Shown here: positions 56,233 to 64,000 of the stretch, piece by piece | Position numbering within the stretch: position 1 is the first letter of the stretch | Layout of the letters: each line of letters begins with the position of its first letter | Assembly: GCF_902498915.1 (NCBI RefSeq) | Contig: NZ_CABVLQ010000001.1 | Reading direction: 5' to 3' (one strand) | Length of the DNA stretch: 64,000 nucleotides | Source of the DNA: Escherichia ruysiae | GTDB lineage: Bacteria; Pseudomonadota; Gammaproteobacteria; Enterobacterales; Enterobacteriaceae | Made by a program: the position numbers and the translations under genes | The notes under the pieces: generated by a model | The model's database searches: none | Told to the model about the DNA's origin: nothing | The model's input: only the letters and a program-made list of their open reading frames with translations

Positions 56233-57219
56233 CTAGCCGAATCGAACGTCCCGCCCGTGCGGTTCATCAAGATCCTGCCACGGACCAATCGAAATAATCC
56301 CCGTAGGGTTGATGGTCTTATGGCTGCGGAAGTAGTGATTACGGATGTGATCAAAATTGACAGTTTCGGCAATTCCCGGCATCTGGTAGATATCGCGCAG
56401 GAAGCCATACAGATTCAGGTAATCGCTGATGCGGTGCTTATCACATTTGAAGTGGGTGACATACACCGGATCAAAACGCACCAGCGTGGTCCACAGGCGA
56501 ATATCAGCTTCGGTTAACTGGTTACCGGTCAGATAGCGATGCTGACCTAAGATCTGCTCCAGTCGCGCCAGCGATTCAAACACTTTCACCACCGCCTCGT
56601 CGTAGGCTTCCTGGCTGGTAGCAAAACCGGCTTTATACACGCCATTGTTGACGGTGTCGTAAATCCAGCCGTTAAGTTCGTCAATTTTAGTTTGCAGCGC
56701 AGGAGGATAATAATCTCCCGCTTTCGCGCCCAGTGCATCAAACGCGGTATTGAACATGCGGATGATTTCCGCCGATTCGTTGCTGACAATGGTGTGGTTC
56801 TTTTTGTCCCATAGCACGGGAACAGTGACACGTCCGCTATAGTGTGGATCGGCGTGGAGATAAAGCTGATACAGAAACTCATGTTGATAGAGCGTATCAC
56901 CGGTTGCTCCCGGAAAACTGTCATCAAAGGTCCAGCCATTTTCCAGCATCAGCGGATTCACCACGGAAACGGAGATAAACGGTTCCAGACCTTTGAGTTT
57001 ACGCATAATCAGCGTGCGGTGTGCCCACGGGCAGGCGAGTGAAACATAGAGATGGTAGCGATCTTTTTCTGCGGCAAAACCGCCTTTGCCGGTAGGTCCT
57101 GGTGCGCCGTCAGCGGTGAGCCAGTTACGAAATGCGGAAGCTGAACGTTGAAATTTACCGCCGGTGGATTTGGTGTCGTACCAGGTGTCATGCCAGACGC
57201 CGTCAATCAGTTGACCCAT
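56233..57219 (-). CDS. yqjG: Glutathionyl-hydroquinone reductase YqjG
   Basis: 328 residues from ATG 57219. Xi-class glutathione transferase: catalytic Cys63 in SLACPWAHR, GST C-terminal domain (about 170-290). Removes glutathione from glutathionyl-hydroquinones, pairing with the DoxX-type YqjF. The 118-bp gap to yqjF contains a hairpin and a REP. Confidence 0.95.
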   Translation of the reverse strand: MGQLIDGVWHDTWYDTKSTGGKFQRSASAFRNWLTADGAPGPTGKGGFAAEKDRYHLYVSLACPWAHRTLIMRKLKGLEPFISVSVVNPLMLENGWTFDDSFPGATGDTLYQHEFLYQLYLHADPHYSGRVTVPVLWDKKNHTIVSNESAEIIRMFNTAFDALGAKAGDYYPPALQTKIDELNGWIYDTVNNGVYKAGFATSQEAYDEAVVKVFESLARLEQILGQHRYLTGNQLTEADIRLWTTLVRFDPVYVTHFKCDKHRISDYLNLYGFLRDIYQMPGIAETVNFDHIRNHYFRSHKTINPTGIISIGPWQDLDEPHGRDVRFG

Positions 57220-57239
57220 TTTTCTCTCCTCCAATAGCA

Positions 57240-57332
57240 AAAACGAGGAGTGTTTCTCCTCGTTTCAGATTGCTGGCAAAGTGCACATTTTTGATTGTCG
57301 GATGCGATGCTTACGCATCTTATCCGACCAAC
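57240..57332. repeat. Hairpin plus single REP between yqjF and yqjG
   Basis: AAACGAGGAG-TGTTT-CTCCTCGTTT (about 57241-57266) is a strong palindrome ending in T's; next comes a REP at 57295-57332 (TGTCGGATGCG...CGCATCTTATCCGACC). Together they can attenuate yqjF readthrough into yqjG. Confidence 0.8.
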
Positions 57333-57357
57333 AAATATCGTTAAGTATAGTCTCTGC

Positions 57358-57750
57358 TTACCACTTTTTATTCAGCAGGCGGTCGATGCTGAATGCGCCC
57401 GGCCCCGTAATTGCCAGCAGCAGGAATCCGCCAGAAATGGTCAGGTTTTTCATAAACATCAGCGAGTTCATGCCCTCTGCAAAATTGCTGTGAAATAAAA
57501 ACGCAGTCAGCAGTGTAAAGCCAGCGGTAAACAGCGCCGTGGTACGAGTCAGGAAACCAAACAGAATTGCCAGACCACCGCCAAACTCAAGCAAAATCAC
57601 CAGCGGCAGCATAAAGCCGGGGACGCCCATTGCTTCCATATATTGTTGCGTACCCGCGTAGCCTGTAATTTTTCCCCAGCCTGCCGTAATAAACAGAATC
57701 GGCATTAAAATACGCGCTACCAGTACACCAATATCTTCTAATTTTTTCAT
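57358..57750 (-). CDS. yqjF: DoxX-family membrane protein YqjF
   Basis: 130 residues from ATG 57750 (30 upstream codons open but not family sequence). Four helices, DoxX signature (LFITAGWGKITGYAGTQQYM). In E. coli its promoter responds to 2,4-DNT and TNT products through YhaJ, which is why it is used in explosives biosensors. Confidence 0.94.
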   Translation of the reverse strand: MKKLEDIGVLVARILMPILFITAGWGKITGYAGTQQYMEAMGVPGFMLPLVILLEFGGGLAILFGFLTRTTALFTAGFTLLTAFLFHSNFAEGMNSLMFMKNLTISGGFLLLAITGPGAFSIDRLLNKKW

Positions 57751-57935
57751 CTTACTCTCCACTGCGCCGCTCAGGCTGCTGATTGTTTTTTTGTGCATTG
57801 ACGCGGTATTAGCGTCGTTGCTGTCGATGGAGAGAAGCATAAACGTAGTGAATGGTGATTGTTAGCAAGGAAAACTGTCAAATTTTTTCAAAAATTTTGA
57901 GGGATAAGGCCGGAATGGCTCCGGCCAGAAAGACG

Positions 57936-58235
57936 TTAACCGCGCAGCTGTTGCTGTTTGAGGGTGGTTTTAACCAGACGCCAGGCACTCCATACGCCAA
58001 AACCGCGCCTGGCCCAGCGAACCAGCATATTCGGATGGCGAATTGTCCAGATAGCCATCACGCTACTGCCAACCAGCGCCCAGGAGCGCAGACTCAACAG
58101 TATATTCCAGCGACGATCGTAAGCGCCTGTTGCTTCCAGCCAGTCTCGACGACTGGCGGAAAGATCCAGCCGTTGTTGCTGGATCTGGCTAAGTAGTTGT
58201 GCCTTGCGGCGTTCACGTTCGACTTTACCGCTCAC
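57936..58235 (-). CDS. yqjK: YqjK-like protein
   Basis: 99 residues from the GTG at 58235 (after GAGGAGGAGTCCC). Basic, predicted helical (RERRKAQLLSQIQQQRLDL) with one hydrophobic segment. Third gene of yqjC-D-E-K; overlaps yqjE by 11 bp. Function unknown. Confidence 0.9.
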   Translation of the reverse strand: MSGKVERERRKAQLLSQIQQQRLDLSASRRDWLEATGAYDRRWNILLSLRSWALVGSSVMAIWTIRHPNMLVRWARRGFGVWSAWRLVKTTLKQQQLRG

Positions 58236-58629
58236 GGGACTCCTCCTCGAGCAGTTGCCGATCGTTCGCCAGTTCATGGCGCGTGTGGCGCAACAGTGTC
58301 GATTTCCGTGACTTGCGTAACGTCCAGATACCGCCAATCAGTGCCAGTAGCAGCAACACCACGGTGGTGGCAATCATCGCATTCAGGCGATATTGCGGAT
58401 CAACCGCCCAGATAATCAGCACCATCAGGCTCATAAGACCAAATGCAGCGAAAAGCATCGTCAGGCCCAGCATCAGTAACAGTTGAAAGAGATTGGCTTT
58501 TTCCTCTTCCAGCTCCACCACCGCCAGCCGCAGACGTGTCTCCACCATTTCGACCATGATGGTGACTATTCGCTGCCCGATGCCCAGAACGCTTTTACCG
58601 GGCCCTTGCGCGTGATGAGTGTCCGCCAT
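58225..58629 (-). CDS. yqjE: Phage holin-like inner-membrane protein YqjE
   Basis: 134 residues from ATG 58629. An amphipathic start (MVETRLRLAVVELEEEKANL) leads into two helices; Actinobacterial/Holin-X family. Follows yqjD by 2 bp. Role unknown but conserved with yqjD, which anchors ribosomes to the membrane. Confidence 0.93.
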   Translation of the reverse strand: MADTHHAQGPGKSVLGIGQRIVTIMVEMVETRLRLAVVELEEEKANLFQLLLMLGLTMLFAAFGLMSLMVLIIWAVDPQYRLNAMIATTVVLLLLALIGGIWTLRKSRKSTLLRHTRHELANDRQLLEEESRER

Positions 58630-58631
58630 AA

Positions 58632-58937
58632 TTAACGACGCGACAGCAGAACGCCGAGCACTACACCGATTGCAGCGCCAATGCCCACACCCGTCCACGG
58701 ATTTTCACGCACGTACTCATCGGCACGCGCCGCCGCTTCACGAGTCTGTTTGGCAATTGCCTCGCCAGTTTCACCCAGGCGATAGCGGCTCTGTTTTAGC
58801 GCCTGCTCTGCTTTACTACGAATCTTACTCAACTCTTCTTTCGACTTATCTCCTGAGGCGCTTAGTACTTCTTCCAGCGTATCAGACAGGGATTTCAACT
58901 CTGCACGCAAATGTTCCGTAGTGTGTTCTTTCGACAT
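58632..58937 (-). CDS. yqjD: Ribosome-associated membrane protein YqjD (ElaB/YgaM family)
   Basis: 101 residues, helical N-terminus (AELKSLSDTLEEVLSASGDK) and a C-terminal membrane helix after RENPWTGVGIGAAIGVVLGV. Reported to tether ribosomes to the inner membrane in stationary phase. Confidence 0.95.
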   Translation of the reverse strand: MSKEHTTEHLRAELKSLSDTLEEVLSASGDKSKEELSKIRSKAEQALKQSRYRLGETGEAIAKQTREAAARADEYVRENPWTGVGIGAAIGVVLGVLLSRR

Positions 58938-58974
58938 AGTTTTCTCCAGGTGAGTAAGTAATGACTATTGTGAA

Positions 58975-59343
58975 TTAGTAGTCGCGCGCTTCCAGCTTTT
59001 TCAGCTCTTCCTGCGCTTCTGCCAGTTTCCGTTCGCGTTTGGCAATCTTGTCCGCATCGCCTTTTTGCTTCGCCTCAGCTAAATCTTGCTTGCGTTCCGC
59101 CACCTCATCTTTCTGCTTAGCGATTTTTTTCTGATGATCGGCGCGAAGCTGGCTATCTGAACAGTTGGCCCGGACTTCACTCAGGGCTTTATTCAGACCG
59201 TCAATACGATTCTGGTTTTGGTGTTTTTCGGCATAGCTGATCTCCTTAAGGATATTTTGCTCCTTTTCCTGACACAGGGTAGTGGCATAACTACCGGCAC
59301 TAAGAGCAAAAAGAGAAACAGCTAAAGCAATGCGGTATTTCAT
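58975..59343 (-). CDS. yqjC: Periplasmic coiled-coil protein YqjC
   Basis: 122 residues from ATG 59343. Signal peptide MKYRIALAVSLFALSAGSYA, then Lys/Glu/Ala-rich coiled coil. Cys24 and Cys61 may form a disulfide. First gene of yqjCDEK; unknown function (DUF1090). Confidence 0.93.
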   Translation of the reverse strand: MKYRIALAVSLFALSAGSYATTLCQEKEQNILKEISYAEKHQNQNRIDGLNKALSEVRANCSDSQLRADHQKKIAKQKDEVAERKQDLAEAKQKGDADKIAKRERKLAEAQEELKKLEARDY

Positions 59344-59489
59344 TCTTGAACCTTCCATTGTGACTCGAACCTATTACAAAGGAACGATTGTCCAGACAAC
59401 GAAGCGGTAGTGTTAACCACCGCCTCATTAATCATAGACAGTAACGGTGAAATCACCAAAGTGAGTGATATGTTTCGGATAACAGGAAG

Positions 59490-59873
59490 TTATCCGAAGC
59501 GATGAGAATTATCCCGCAGCCGGGTCAGCCACTGCATGGCCTGACTGTTATCGTCCTGCTGCGCAATGATGTAGCCATGGGGCAATGTTCTGTCGAGGAC
59601 TGCTTTTGCGGCGGCACTCTGGTCGCTGGAGTCAAACGTAATTAACAGAGTGTCGTTCTTGGGGGTAATGCTTTTGAAAGGAATGCCGTGAGCGTCAAGG
59701 TGATGCCAGATGGAAAAACCGTCTGGCATCGTCATGCCTTGATGAACGGCACGGATCGCCAGCGTTGAATCTTGCTGACGAACCGCAGACCAGGCCAGCA
59801 ACAGCGTGCCGACCAGCAATAAAGCAGCGCCGAACCAGACTAGCTGGCGAAGCGACATGCGAGGTATTTGCAT
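59490..59873 (-). CDS. mzrA: EnvZ/OmpR modulator MzrA (YqjB)
   Basis: 127 residues, one N-terminal transmembrane helix then a periplasmic domain. Interacts with EnvZ and links CpxA/CpxR to EnvZ/OmpR. Lies 3 bp after yqjA, as in the E. coli yqjA-mzrA operon. Confidence 0.94.
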   Translation of the reverse strand: MQIPRMSLRQLVWFGAALLLVGTLLLAWSAVRQQDSTLAIRAVHQGMTMPDGFSIWHHLDAHGIPFKSITPKNDTLLITFDSSDQSAAAKAVLDRTLPHGYIIAQQDDNSQAMQWLTRLRDNSHRFG

Positions 59874-59876
59874 CCT

Positions 59877-60539
59877 TTACCCCCGATTTCCATATTTCTT
59901 TTTCCATAACACGACCAGAGAACCTGCCAGGCCAAATACCAGCAGTACCACCGGGAGCAGCATCAGGCATGACATTAGCTGATCCTCGTACTTCAAAAAT
60001 ACCGGCGTTTTGCCGAGCATGTAACCCAGGGTTGTCAGGATCAACACCCACAACAAACCGCTCATCCAGTTGAAGAACTGAAAGCGTGCGTTATTCAGCC
60101 CTGATAACCCGGCAATGGTCGGCAGCAGTGTTCTGACAAACGCAATAAAGCGACCAATTAATAGCGCCGATAAACCGTGTTTGTGAAAAAGATGGTGTGC
60201 GCGTTGGTGATAGTGCGCGGGTAAATGGGAAAGCCAGTTTTGCACAGTGCGGGTATTGCCCAGCCATCGCCCCTGTATGTAACTGACCCAGCAGCCAAGG
60301 CTGGCGGCTACGGTCAATAGCAAAATCGTTTGTGGATAACCCATCGCGCCTTTAGCAATCAATACGCCGACCAACACCAGTAAGCTGTCGCCCGGTAAAA
60401 AGGCTGCCGGAAGCAAGCCGTTTTCAAGGAACAAAATTACAAACAAGACAAAATACAACATGCCAATCATCGACGGATTGGCCAGCGTTTCAAAATCCTG
60501 CGCCCACAGGGCCTGCAGTAATTGGGTCAAAAGTTCCAT
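59877..60539 (-). CDS. yqjA: DedA-family membrane protein YqjA
   Basis: 220 residues. DedA/SNARE-associated domain with FLPGDSLLVLVG and the GRFIAFVRTLLPTIAGLSGL block. Supports pH and drug tolerance; probably a proton-dependent flippase/antiporter. In E. coli the operon is in the CpxR regulon; I saw no clear CpxR box upstream. Confidence 0.95.
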   Translation of the reverse strand: MELLTQLLQALWAQDFETLANPSMIGMLYFVLFVILFLENGLLPAAFLPGDSLLVLVGVLIAKGAMGYPQTILLLTVAASLGCWVSYIQGRWLGNTRTVQNWLSHLPAHYHQRAHHLFHKHGLSALLIGRFIAFVRTLLPTIAGLSGLNNARFQFFNWMSGLLWVLILTTLGYMLGKTPVFLKYEDQLMSCLMLLPVVLLVFGLAGSLVVLWKKKYGNRG

Positions 60540-60882
60540 TCATTATTCCTGGTGAATCGGTTAACGCCACGCCGGTTTTAAATGATGCACTCCCGCCAGA
60601 TTATTGCTGTTTTTGTATGGATTGCGGGTCGGAGCACCAACACGGCCTGAACTATTCCCTGTTAAAACGTGAGATAAGAAAACATTTAATAGCATAAATT
60701 CAAATTGAATCTAATTGTAACAAAGGTCAACGTTGTTCGTTATCAAAATTACATGTCCGTGGAGTCTGATTTTGCTGATTGCAGGGGAGGGTGGCGAGAG
60801 GATTTACACAGGCTGACACTTTATACTTTTTGCTTACTGACAAAGCGTACAGGCGCGTTGTAGCGCCTGCCCGATGGGAATT
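60540..60882. other. exuR-yqjA intergenic region
   Basis: 343 bp without a gene. A short inverted repeat AGGCGC-TACAAC-GCGCCT (60851-60868) can end exuR transcription on the minus strand, but the T tract is weak. The AT-rich middle (60680-60750) may hold the yqjA promoter. No repeat element or ORF of note. Confidence 0.6.
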
Positions 60883-61659
60883 TCATTTGCTGCCGCTGGC
60901 GGCCGTATCCAGATGCACAACCGGGTTTTCTGCGAACAGGTAACGGTCGGCGTTGAACTCGAAATCGTCGCTGGTTTCGTTAAATAACATTATCTTGGTG
61001 TTTTCCAGATGCTGCCACATTGCCAGCTTAGCGGCATGGGGATCTTTGCGAATTAACGCCTTAAGGATCTGATCGTGGTCATCACACCAGTTATCGACGG
61101 TACGGGAATCAATGTGTTCGTGGAGTTTTTTCCAGTACGGGTTATGGCTACGCTGGGTCCACATCTTCTCAACGATGGCTGCCAGGGCTGAGTTCTGCGT
61201 CGCCAGGGCAACCTGAATATGGAACTGCAAATCCCACTCGGAATCGCGGAAGCATTGTTCGCCGCGAGCCTGCTCCTGGATGGCCATCAATTTCATGATG
61301 TCCTGCTTGGTCACCTGGGTTGCGGCAAACTCGGCAATATTGCTCTCGATAAGCTGGCGAGCTTGTAGCAGTTCAAACGGGCCGTAATTGGCAAATTCCA
61401 TATTATCGTCAGCCGCCTGCTGATGGCGCGGCTGGTTGGAAACCACGTGAATACCTGAACCTTTACGCACCTCCACATAGCCTTCAACTTCCAGCATGAT
61501 GATGGCTTCACGAACTACCGTTCGGCTGACGTTTTTTTCATCGGCAATAAAACGTTCGGCGGGCAGTTTATCACCCACCAGATAGACGCCCTGCTCAATG
61601 CGCTCTTTCAGGTCAGCAGCAAGTTGTTGGTACAAACGGCGTGGTTCAGAGATTTCCAT
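60883..61659 (-). CDS. exuR: Hexuronate regulon repressor ExuR
   Basis: 258 residues, GntR/FadR family. N-terminal winged helix (LPAERFIADEKNVSRTVVREAI) and the FCD ligand domain with HIQVALATQN. Represses exuT, uxaCA and uxaB; released by galacturonate/tagaturonate. In K-12 it is followed upstream by exuT; here a fimbrial operon begins there on the other strand. Confidence 0.97.
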   Translation of the reverse strand: MEISEPRRLYQQLAADLKERIEQGVYLVGDKLPAERFIADEKNVSRTVVREAIIMLEVEGYVEVRKGSGIHVVSNQPRHQQAADDNMEFANYGPFELLQARQLIESNIAEFAATQVTKQDIMKLMAIQEQARGEQCFRDSEWDLQFHIQVALATQNSALAAIVEKMWTQRSHNPYWKKLHEHIDSRTVDNWCDDHDQILKALIRKDPHAAKLAMWQHLENTKIMLFNETSDDFEFNADRYLFAENPVVHLDTAASGSK

Positions 61660-61954
61660 ATGCGTCTCCCGGAATGGAATGCGGACAAAGTTATCATACC
61701 ACTTTATTTATGGGTATGCCATTGTTCATATATAGATATGGTGATTGAAATAATGTATTTAATTAACATTGTGAATATTTATAAATTCCTAAAAATTAAG
61801 CGTCGATATTGTGAAAATTACTATGTTTCAGTAACTTAATTTTTCGCTTTTTAAATTAATATTAACTAAAAATGCTTTTTTATATTGACTTACAATAAAT
61901 CTACATTTCTAATGCACTAACTTTTTTGAAACAATTTTGTAAGATTAATTCTAT
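61660..61954 (+). promoter_or_regulatory. Promoter region of the fimbrial operon
   Basis: 295 bp, strongly AT-rich (for example 61820-61950), between exuR and the chaperone gene. It must hold both the exuR promoter and the fimbrial promoter. No invertible repeat pair of the fimS type is visible. Confidence 0.55.
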
Positions 61955-62671
61955 ATGGTGGCGAAAATTAAACTCTTATCACGGCTTACGCCGCTTTTAT
62001 TCGTGTTCGCTCCTTTTTTTGCACAGTCAAATATGACTGTTTATCCTATGGCTGTTTCTATTAATAGTCAGGGTGAAGGCAACGTTCGTGTAATATCTAA
62101 AAGTAATGAAGTTCAGTATATCAAGGCGACAGTATTCCGTATCGATAATCCATCGACGCCTCAGGAAAATGAAGTTGAGATTAAATCCGGTGATGCAAAT
62201 CATCTGGTCGTTATGCCACCCAAATTCGCCTTACCAGCCGGTAGCAGCAAAACCGTGCGCTTTGTCGCAATGGAACCAGAGCAAAAAGAGAAAAATTACC
62301 GCGTTAAATTTGAAGCAGTTCCCAGTATTGATGACGTTGCCACAGATAAAAAAGATCTCTCTATGCAGTTAACAGTTAACTTGATTTGGGGGATTGTTGT
62401 TAGTGTTCCACCCCAACAACCTATTGCTAAGTTAGAAGTAAATCCTGCCAAAAAATTATTTAATGCAGGGAATCAACGTTTAAAACTTTTAACGATCGCT
62501 TATTGCAAAAATAATAGCAAAGATAATTGTAAGATGCAGACCGTAAATAAAAATATCTTCCCTGGTCAGGAAATAAATCTTGAAAGCATATCTGGCTACG
62601 ACAAGATCGTTGTCAAATATAATAACTGGATCACTAAGGATAATGGCGAGTTTGAGCTAGCGATCCATTAA
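61955..62671 (+). CDS. Periplasmic chaperone of CS1/CFA/I-type (alpha) fimbriae
   Basis: 238 residues. Signal peptide to about residue 25, then NMTVYPMAVSINSQGEGNVRV and SNEVQYIKATVFRI as in CfaA/CooB. The end of the domain has YCKNNSKDNCKM, the Cys pair conserved in this chaperone class. It would donate a strand to pilin subunits in the periplasm. AT-rich and lacking in K-12. The gene order chaperone-pilin-usher fits the class 5 fimbriae. Confidence 0.9.
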   Translation: MVAKIKLLSRLTPLLFVFAPFFAQSNMTVYPMAVSINSQGEGNVRVISKSNEVQYIKATVFRIDNPSTPQENEVEIKSGDANHLVVMPPKFALPAGSSKTVRFVAMEPEQKEKNYRVKFEAVPSIDDVATDKKDLSMQLTVNLIWGIVVSVPPQQPIAKLEVNPAKKLFNAGNQRLKLLTIAYCKNNSKDNCKMQTVNKNIFPGQEINLESISGYDKIVVKYNNWITKDNGEFELAIH

Positions 62672-62700
62672 TTATCATTGTCATAAACGAAGGAATAGTA

Positions 62701-63201
62701 ATGAAAAAGGCATTTGCAAAATCTCTTCTGGTAGCAGCGTTATTCTCTGTAGCAGGCTCCGCGTTAGCAGTACAAAAAGATATTACTGTAACAGCTAACG
62801 TTGATGCCGCTCTGGATATGACGCAAACCGATAACAGCGCACTGCCGAAAGCAGTTGAAATGCAATATCTGCCGGGTCAGGGTCTGCAATCTTATCAGTT
62901 GATGACTAAAATTTGGTCTAACGATGTGACTAAAGACATTAAAATGCAGTTGGTTTCCCCTGCGCAACTGGTTCATAACCTGGACGGCAGCAAAACTGTT
63001 CCGCTGACTGTGACCTGGGGTGGTACTGAAATCAAGTCCGATGCCGCTACCACTTTTGAAGCAACCAAAATTTTTGCTTCCGATGCTTTAACCAACGGTT
63101 CTTTGGCTAAAAACCTGATGTTTGCTCAGACCACCAAAGGTGTACTGGAAACCGGTATTTACCGTGGCGTGGTAAGCATCTATCTGTCCCAGGATATCTA
63201 A
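62701..63201 (+). CDS. Major pilin of CS1/CFA/I-type fimbriae
   Basis: 166 residues. Signal peptide MKKAFAKSLLVAALFSVAGS ends ALA at residue 23; the mature protein starts VQKDITVTANVDAALDMTQT, close in pattern to CfaB (VEKNITVTASVDPVIDLLQA). ALPKAVEMQYLPG and YQLMTKIWSNDVTKDIKM continue the match, ending in GIYRGVVSIYLS. Has no internal Cys, as in that class. A good GAAGGAATAG ribosome site precedes it. Confidence 0.92.
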   Translation: MKKAFAKSLLVAALFSVAGSALAVQKDITVTANVDAALDMTQTDNSALPKAVEMQYLPGQGLQSYQLMTKIWSNDVTKDIKMQLVSPAQLVHNLDGSKTVPLTVTWGGTEIKSDAATTFEATKIFASDALTNGSLAKNLMFAQTTKGVLETGIYRGVVSIYLSQDI

Positions 63202-63221
63202 TCCGGATAACAGAATTAATA

Positions 63222-63254
63222 CGTAATAAAGGGGGGCTTGTCCTCCCTTATTTT
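63222..63254 (+). terminator. Pilin-usher attenuator hairpin
   Basis: AAAGGGGGG-CTTG-TCCTCCCTTATTTT after the pilin stop is a stem with a T-rich tail; it would cut down usher transcription relative to pilin, as fimbrial operons often require. Confidence 0.75.
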
Positions 63255-63291
63255 AACTATTTTAGTCGTTGTTATGGATTACAGGGTTGCC

Positions 63292-64000
63292 ATGGATAAA
63301 AAATTACTGGCTCTTTTGATCCTGGCGAGTCTCAGCCCGGCAAAGGCAGCATTAACTAAAATTCCCGCTGGGTTTGAGGTTATTGCGCAGGGACAGCAGG
63401 AGTATATTGAAGTCTATTATGCCGGGAAAAGTCTCGGTAAATATTATGCAATGGTTAATCTTGATGCGGTAACATTTCTGGATTCAGCAAGTTTATATAA
63501 TAAGCTGGAGCTGGATACCAAAGACCAAAAAATCACTCAAGCCGTAAAAGCGAGACTGGCACAACCACTGGCGCGTCATGGTGAACTGGCTTGTGGTTTT
63601 GCGCAGACCGATTCAGGATGTGGCTTTCTCAATACCGATTCTGTTGACATTATTTTTAATGATGAAGAGAGTTCCGCCACCCTCTTTCTGAATCCCCAAT
63701 GGAGTTCCTCGTTAAATTCAAAATCGCTATATTTAAATCCAGACAGAAACGCGATTAATGCATTTATTCATCAGCAGGATATTAACGTGCTGGTGCAGGA
63801 TGATTACCAATCGTTCTCCATTCAGGGCAATGGTGCGCTGGGTGTCACAGAGAATAGTTATATTGGCGGGCACTGGAATTTCAATGGCTATGAGGCAGAA
63901 GATGTCAGCGATAATAATGCTGATGTCAGCGATCTCTATTATCGTTATGATTTTTTACGTCGTTATTATTTGCAGGCGGGGCGAATGGACAACCGCACGC
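63292..64000 (+). CDS. Outer-membrane usher of CS1/CFA/I-type fimbriae (partial)
   Basis: Open to the window end, 236 codons. MDKKLLALLILASLSPAKA is a signal peptide; then ALTKIPAGFEVIAQGQQEYI and EVYYAGKSLGKYYAMVNLDA, the CfaC/CooC pattern. RYDFLRRYYLQAGRMDNR matches the start of the usher barrel. An in-frame ATG at 63274 is possible but would spoil the signal peptide. A tip adhesin gene should follow beyond the window. Confidence 0.92.
   Translation, partial: MDKKLLALLILASLSPAKAALTKIPAGFEVIAQGQQEYIEVYYAGKSLGKYYAMVNLDAVTFLDSASLYNKLELDTKDQKITQAVKARLAQPLARHGELACGFAQTDSGCGFLNTDSVDIIFNDEESSATLFLNPQWSSSLNSKSLYLNPDRNAINAFIHQQDINVLVQDDYQSFSIQGNGALGVTENSYIGGHWNFNGYEAEDVSDNNADVSDLYYRYDFLRRYYLQAGRMDNRT

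Noticed and set aside
61660..61954. Phase-variable invertible promoter
   Set aside because: No inverted repeat pair and no recombinase gene next to the fimbrial operon within the window.

Overview
The window is a stretch of Escherichia coli chromosome, or of a very close Escherichia lineage. Gene order and protein sequences match the K-12 segment from nusA-infB to exuR almost gene for gene. Statements about K-12 come from memory of that genome; no search was run.

Layout. 1-8.1 kb is the translation/RNA operon nusA(end)-infB-rbfA-truB-rpsO-pnp, followed by nlpI. 8.2-11.6 kb holds yrbN, deaD and mtr. 11.6-23.7 kb holds yhbW, the anaerobic ubiquinone genes ubiUV/ubiT, small enzymes (yhbS, yhbQ, yhbP, yhbO, yraR), yraQ, the envelope genes dolP and lpoA, diaA, yraN and rsmI. 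23.7-34.3 kb is the aga/kba amino-sugar regulon: PTS genes, AgaS, tagatose-bisphosphate aldolase and the repressor AgaR. 34.4-35.2 kb is the prlF-yhaV toxin-antitoxin pair. 35.3-40.4 kb is galactarate catabolism (garD, garL, garR, garK). rnpB and its tandem repeats follow. 41.2-50.6 kb is the anaerobic threonine/serine operon tdcABCDEFG. 50.8-53.5 kb is cyuPA for cysteine. 53.6-60.5 kb is yhaL/K/J/H and yqjG-yqjA. exuR follows, and the last 2 kb is the start of an AT-rich CS1/CFA/I-type (alpha) fimbrial operon with chaperone, major pilin and a usher cut by the window end.

The backbone is conserved; the interest is in local gains, losses and lesions. (1) A class 5 fimbrial operon sits upstream of exuR, where K-12 has exuT. 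(2) The K-12 yraHIJK fimbrial cluster is absent between rsmI and agaI. (3) agaD has an in-frame TGA at codon 167. (4) agaA is missing between agaF and agaS, with a REP pair in the gap. (5) garP is deleted except for its last ten codons plus stop. (6) yhaBC and one of the two tandem DUF805 genes (yhaI) are absent. (7) rnpB carries a base-paired variant helix and is followed by 3' end duplications of about 110-121 bp.

Functionally, this strain should import N-acetylgalactosamine through the complete AgaVWEF PTS but must deacetylate it with another enzyme (NagA is the obvious candidate). Its galactosamine PTS (AgaBCD) is probably broken. It keeps galactarate enzymes without the dedicated GarP permease. 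I saw no prophage, insertion sequence, CRISPR array or tRNA gene.
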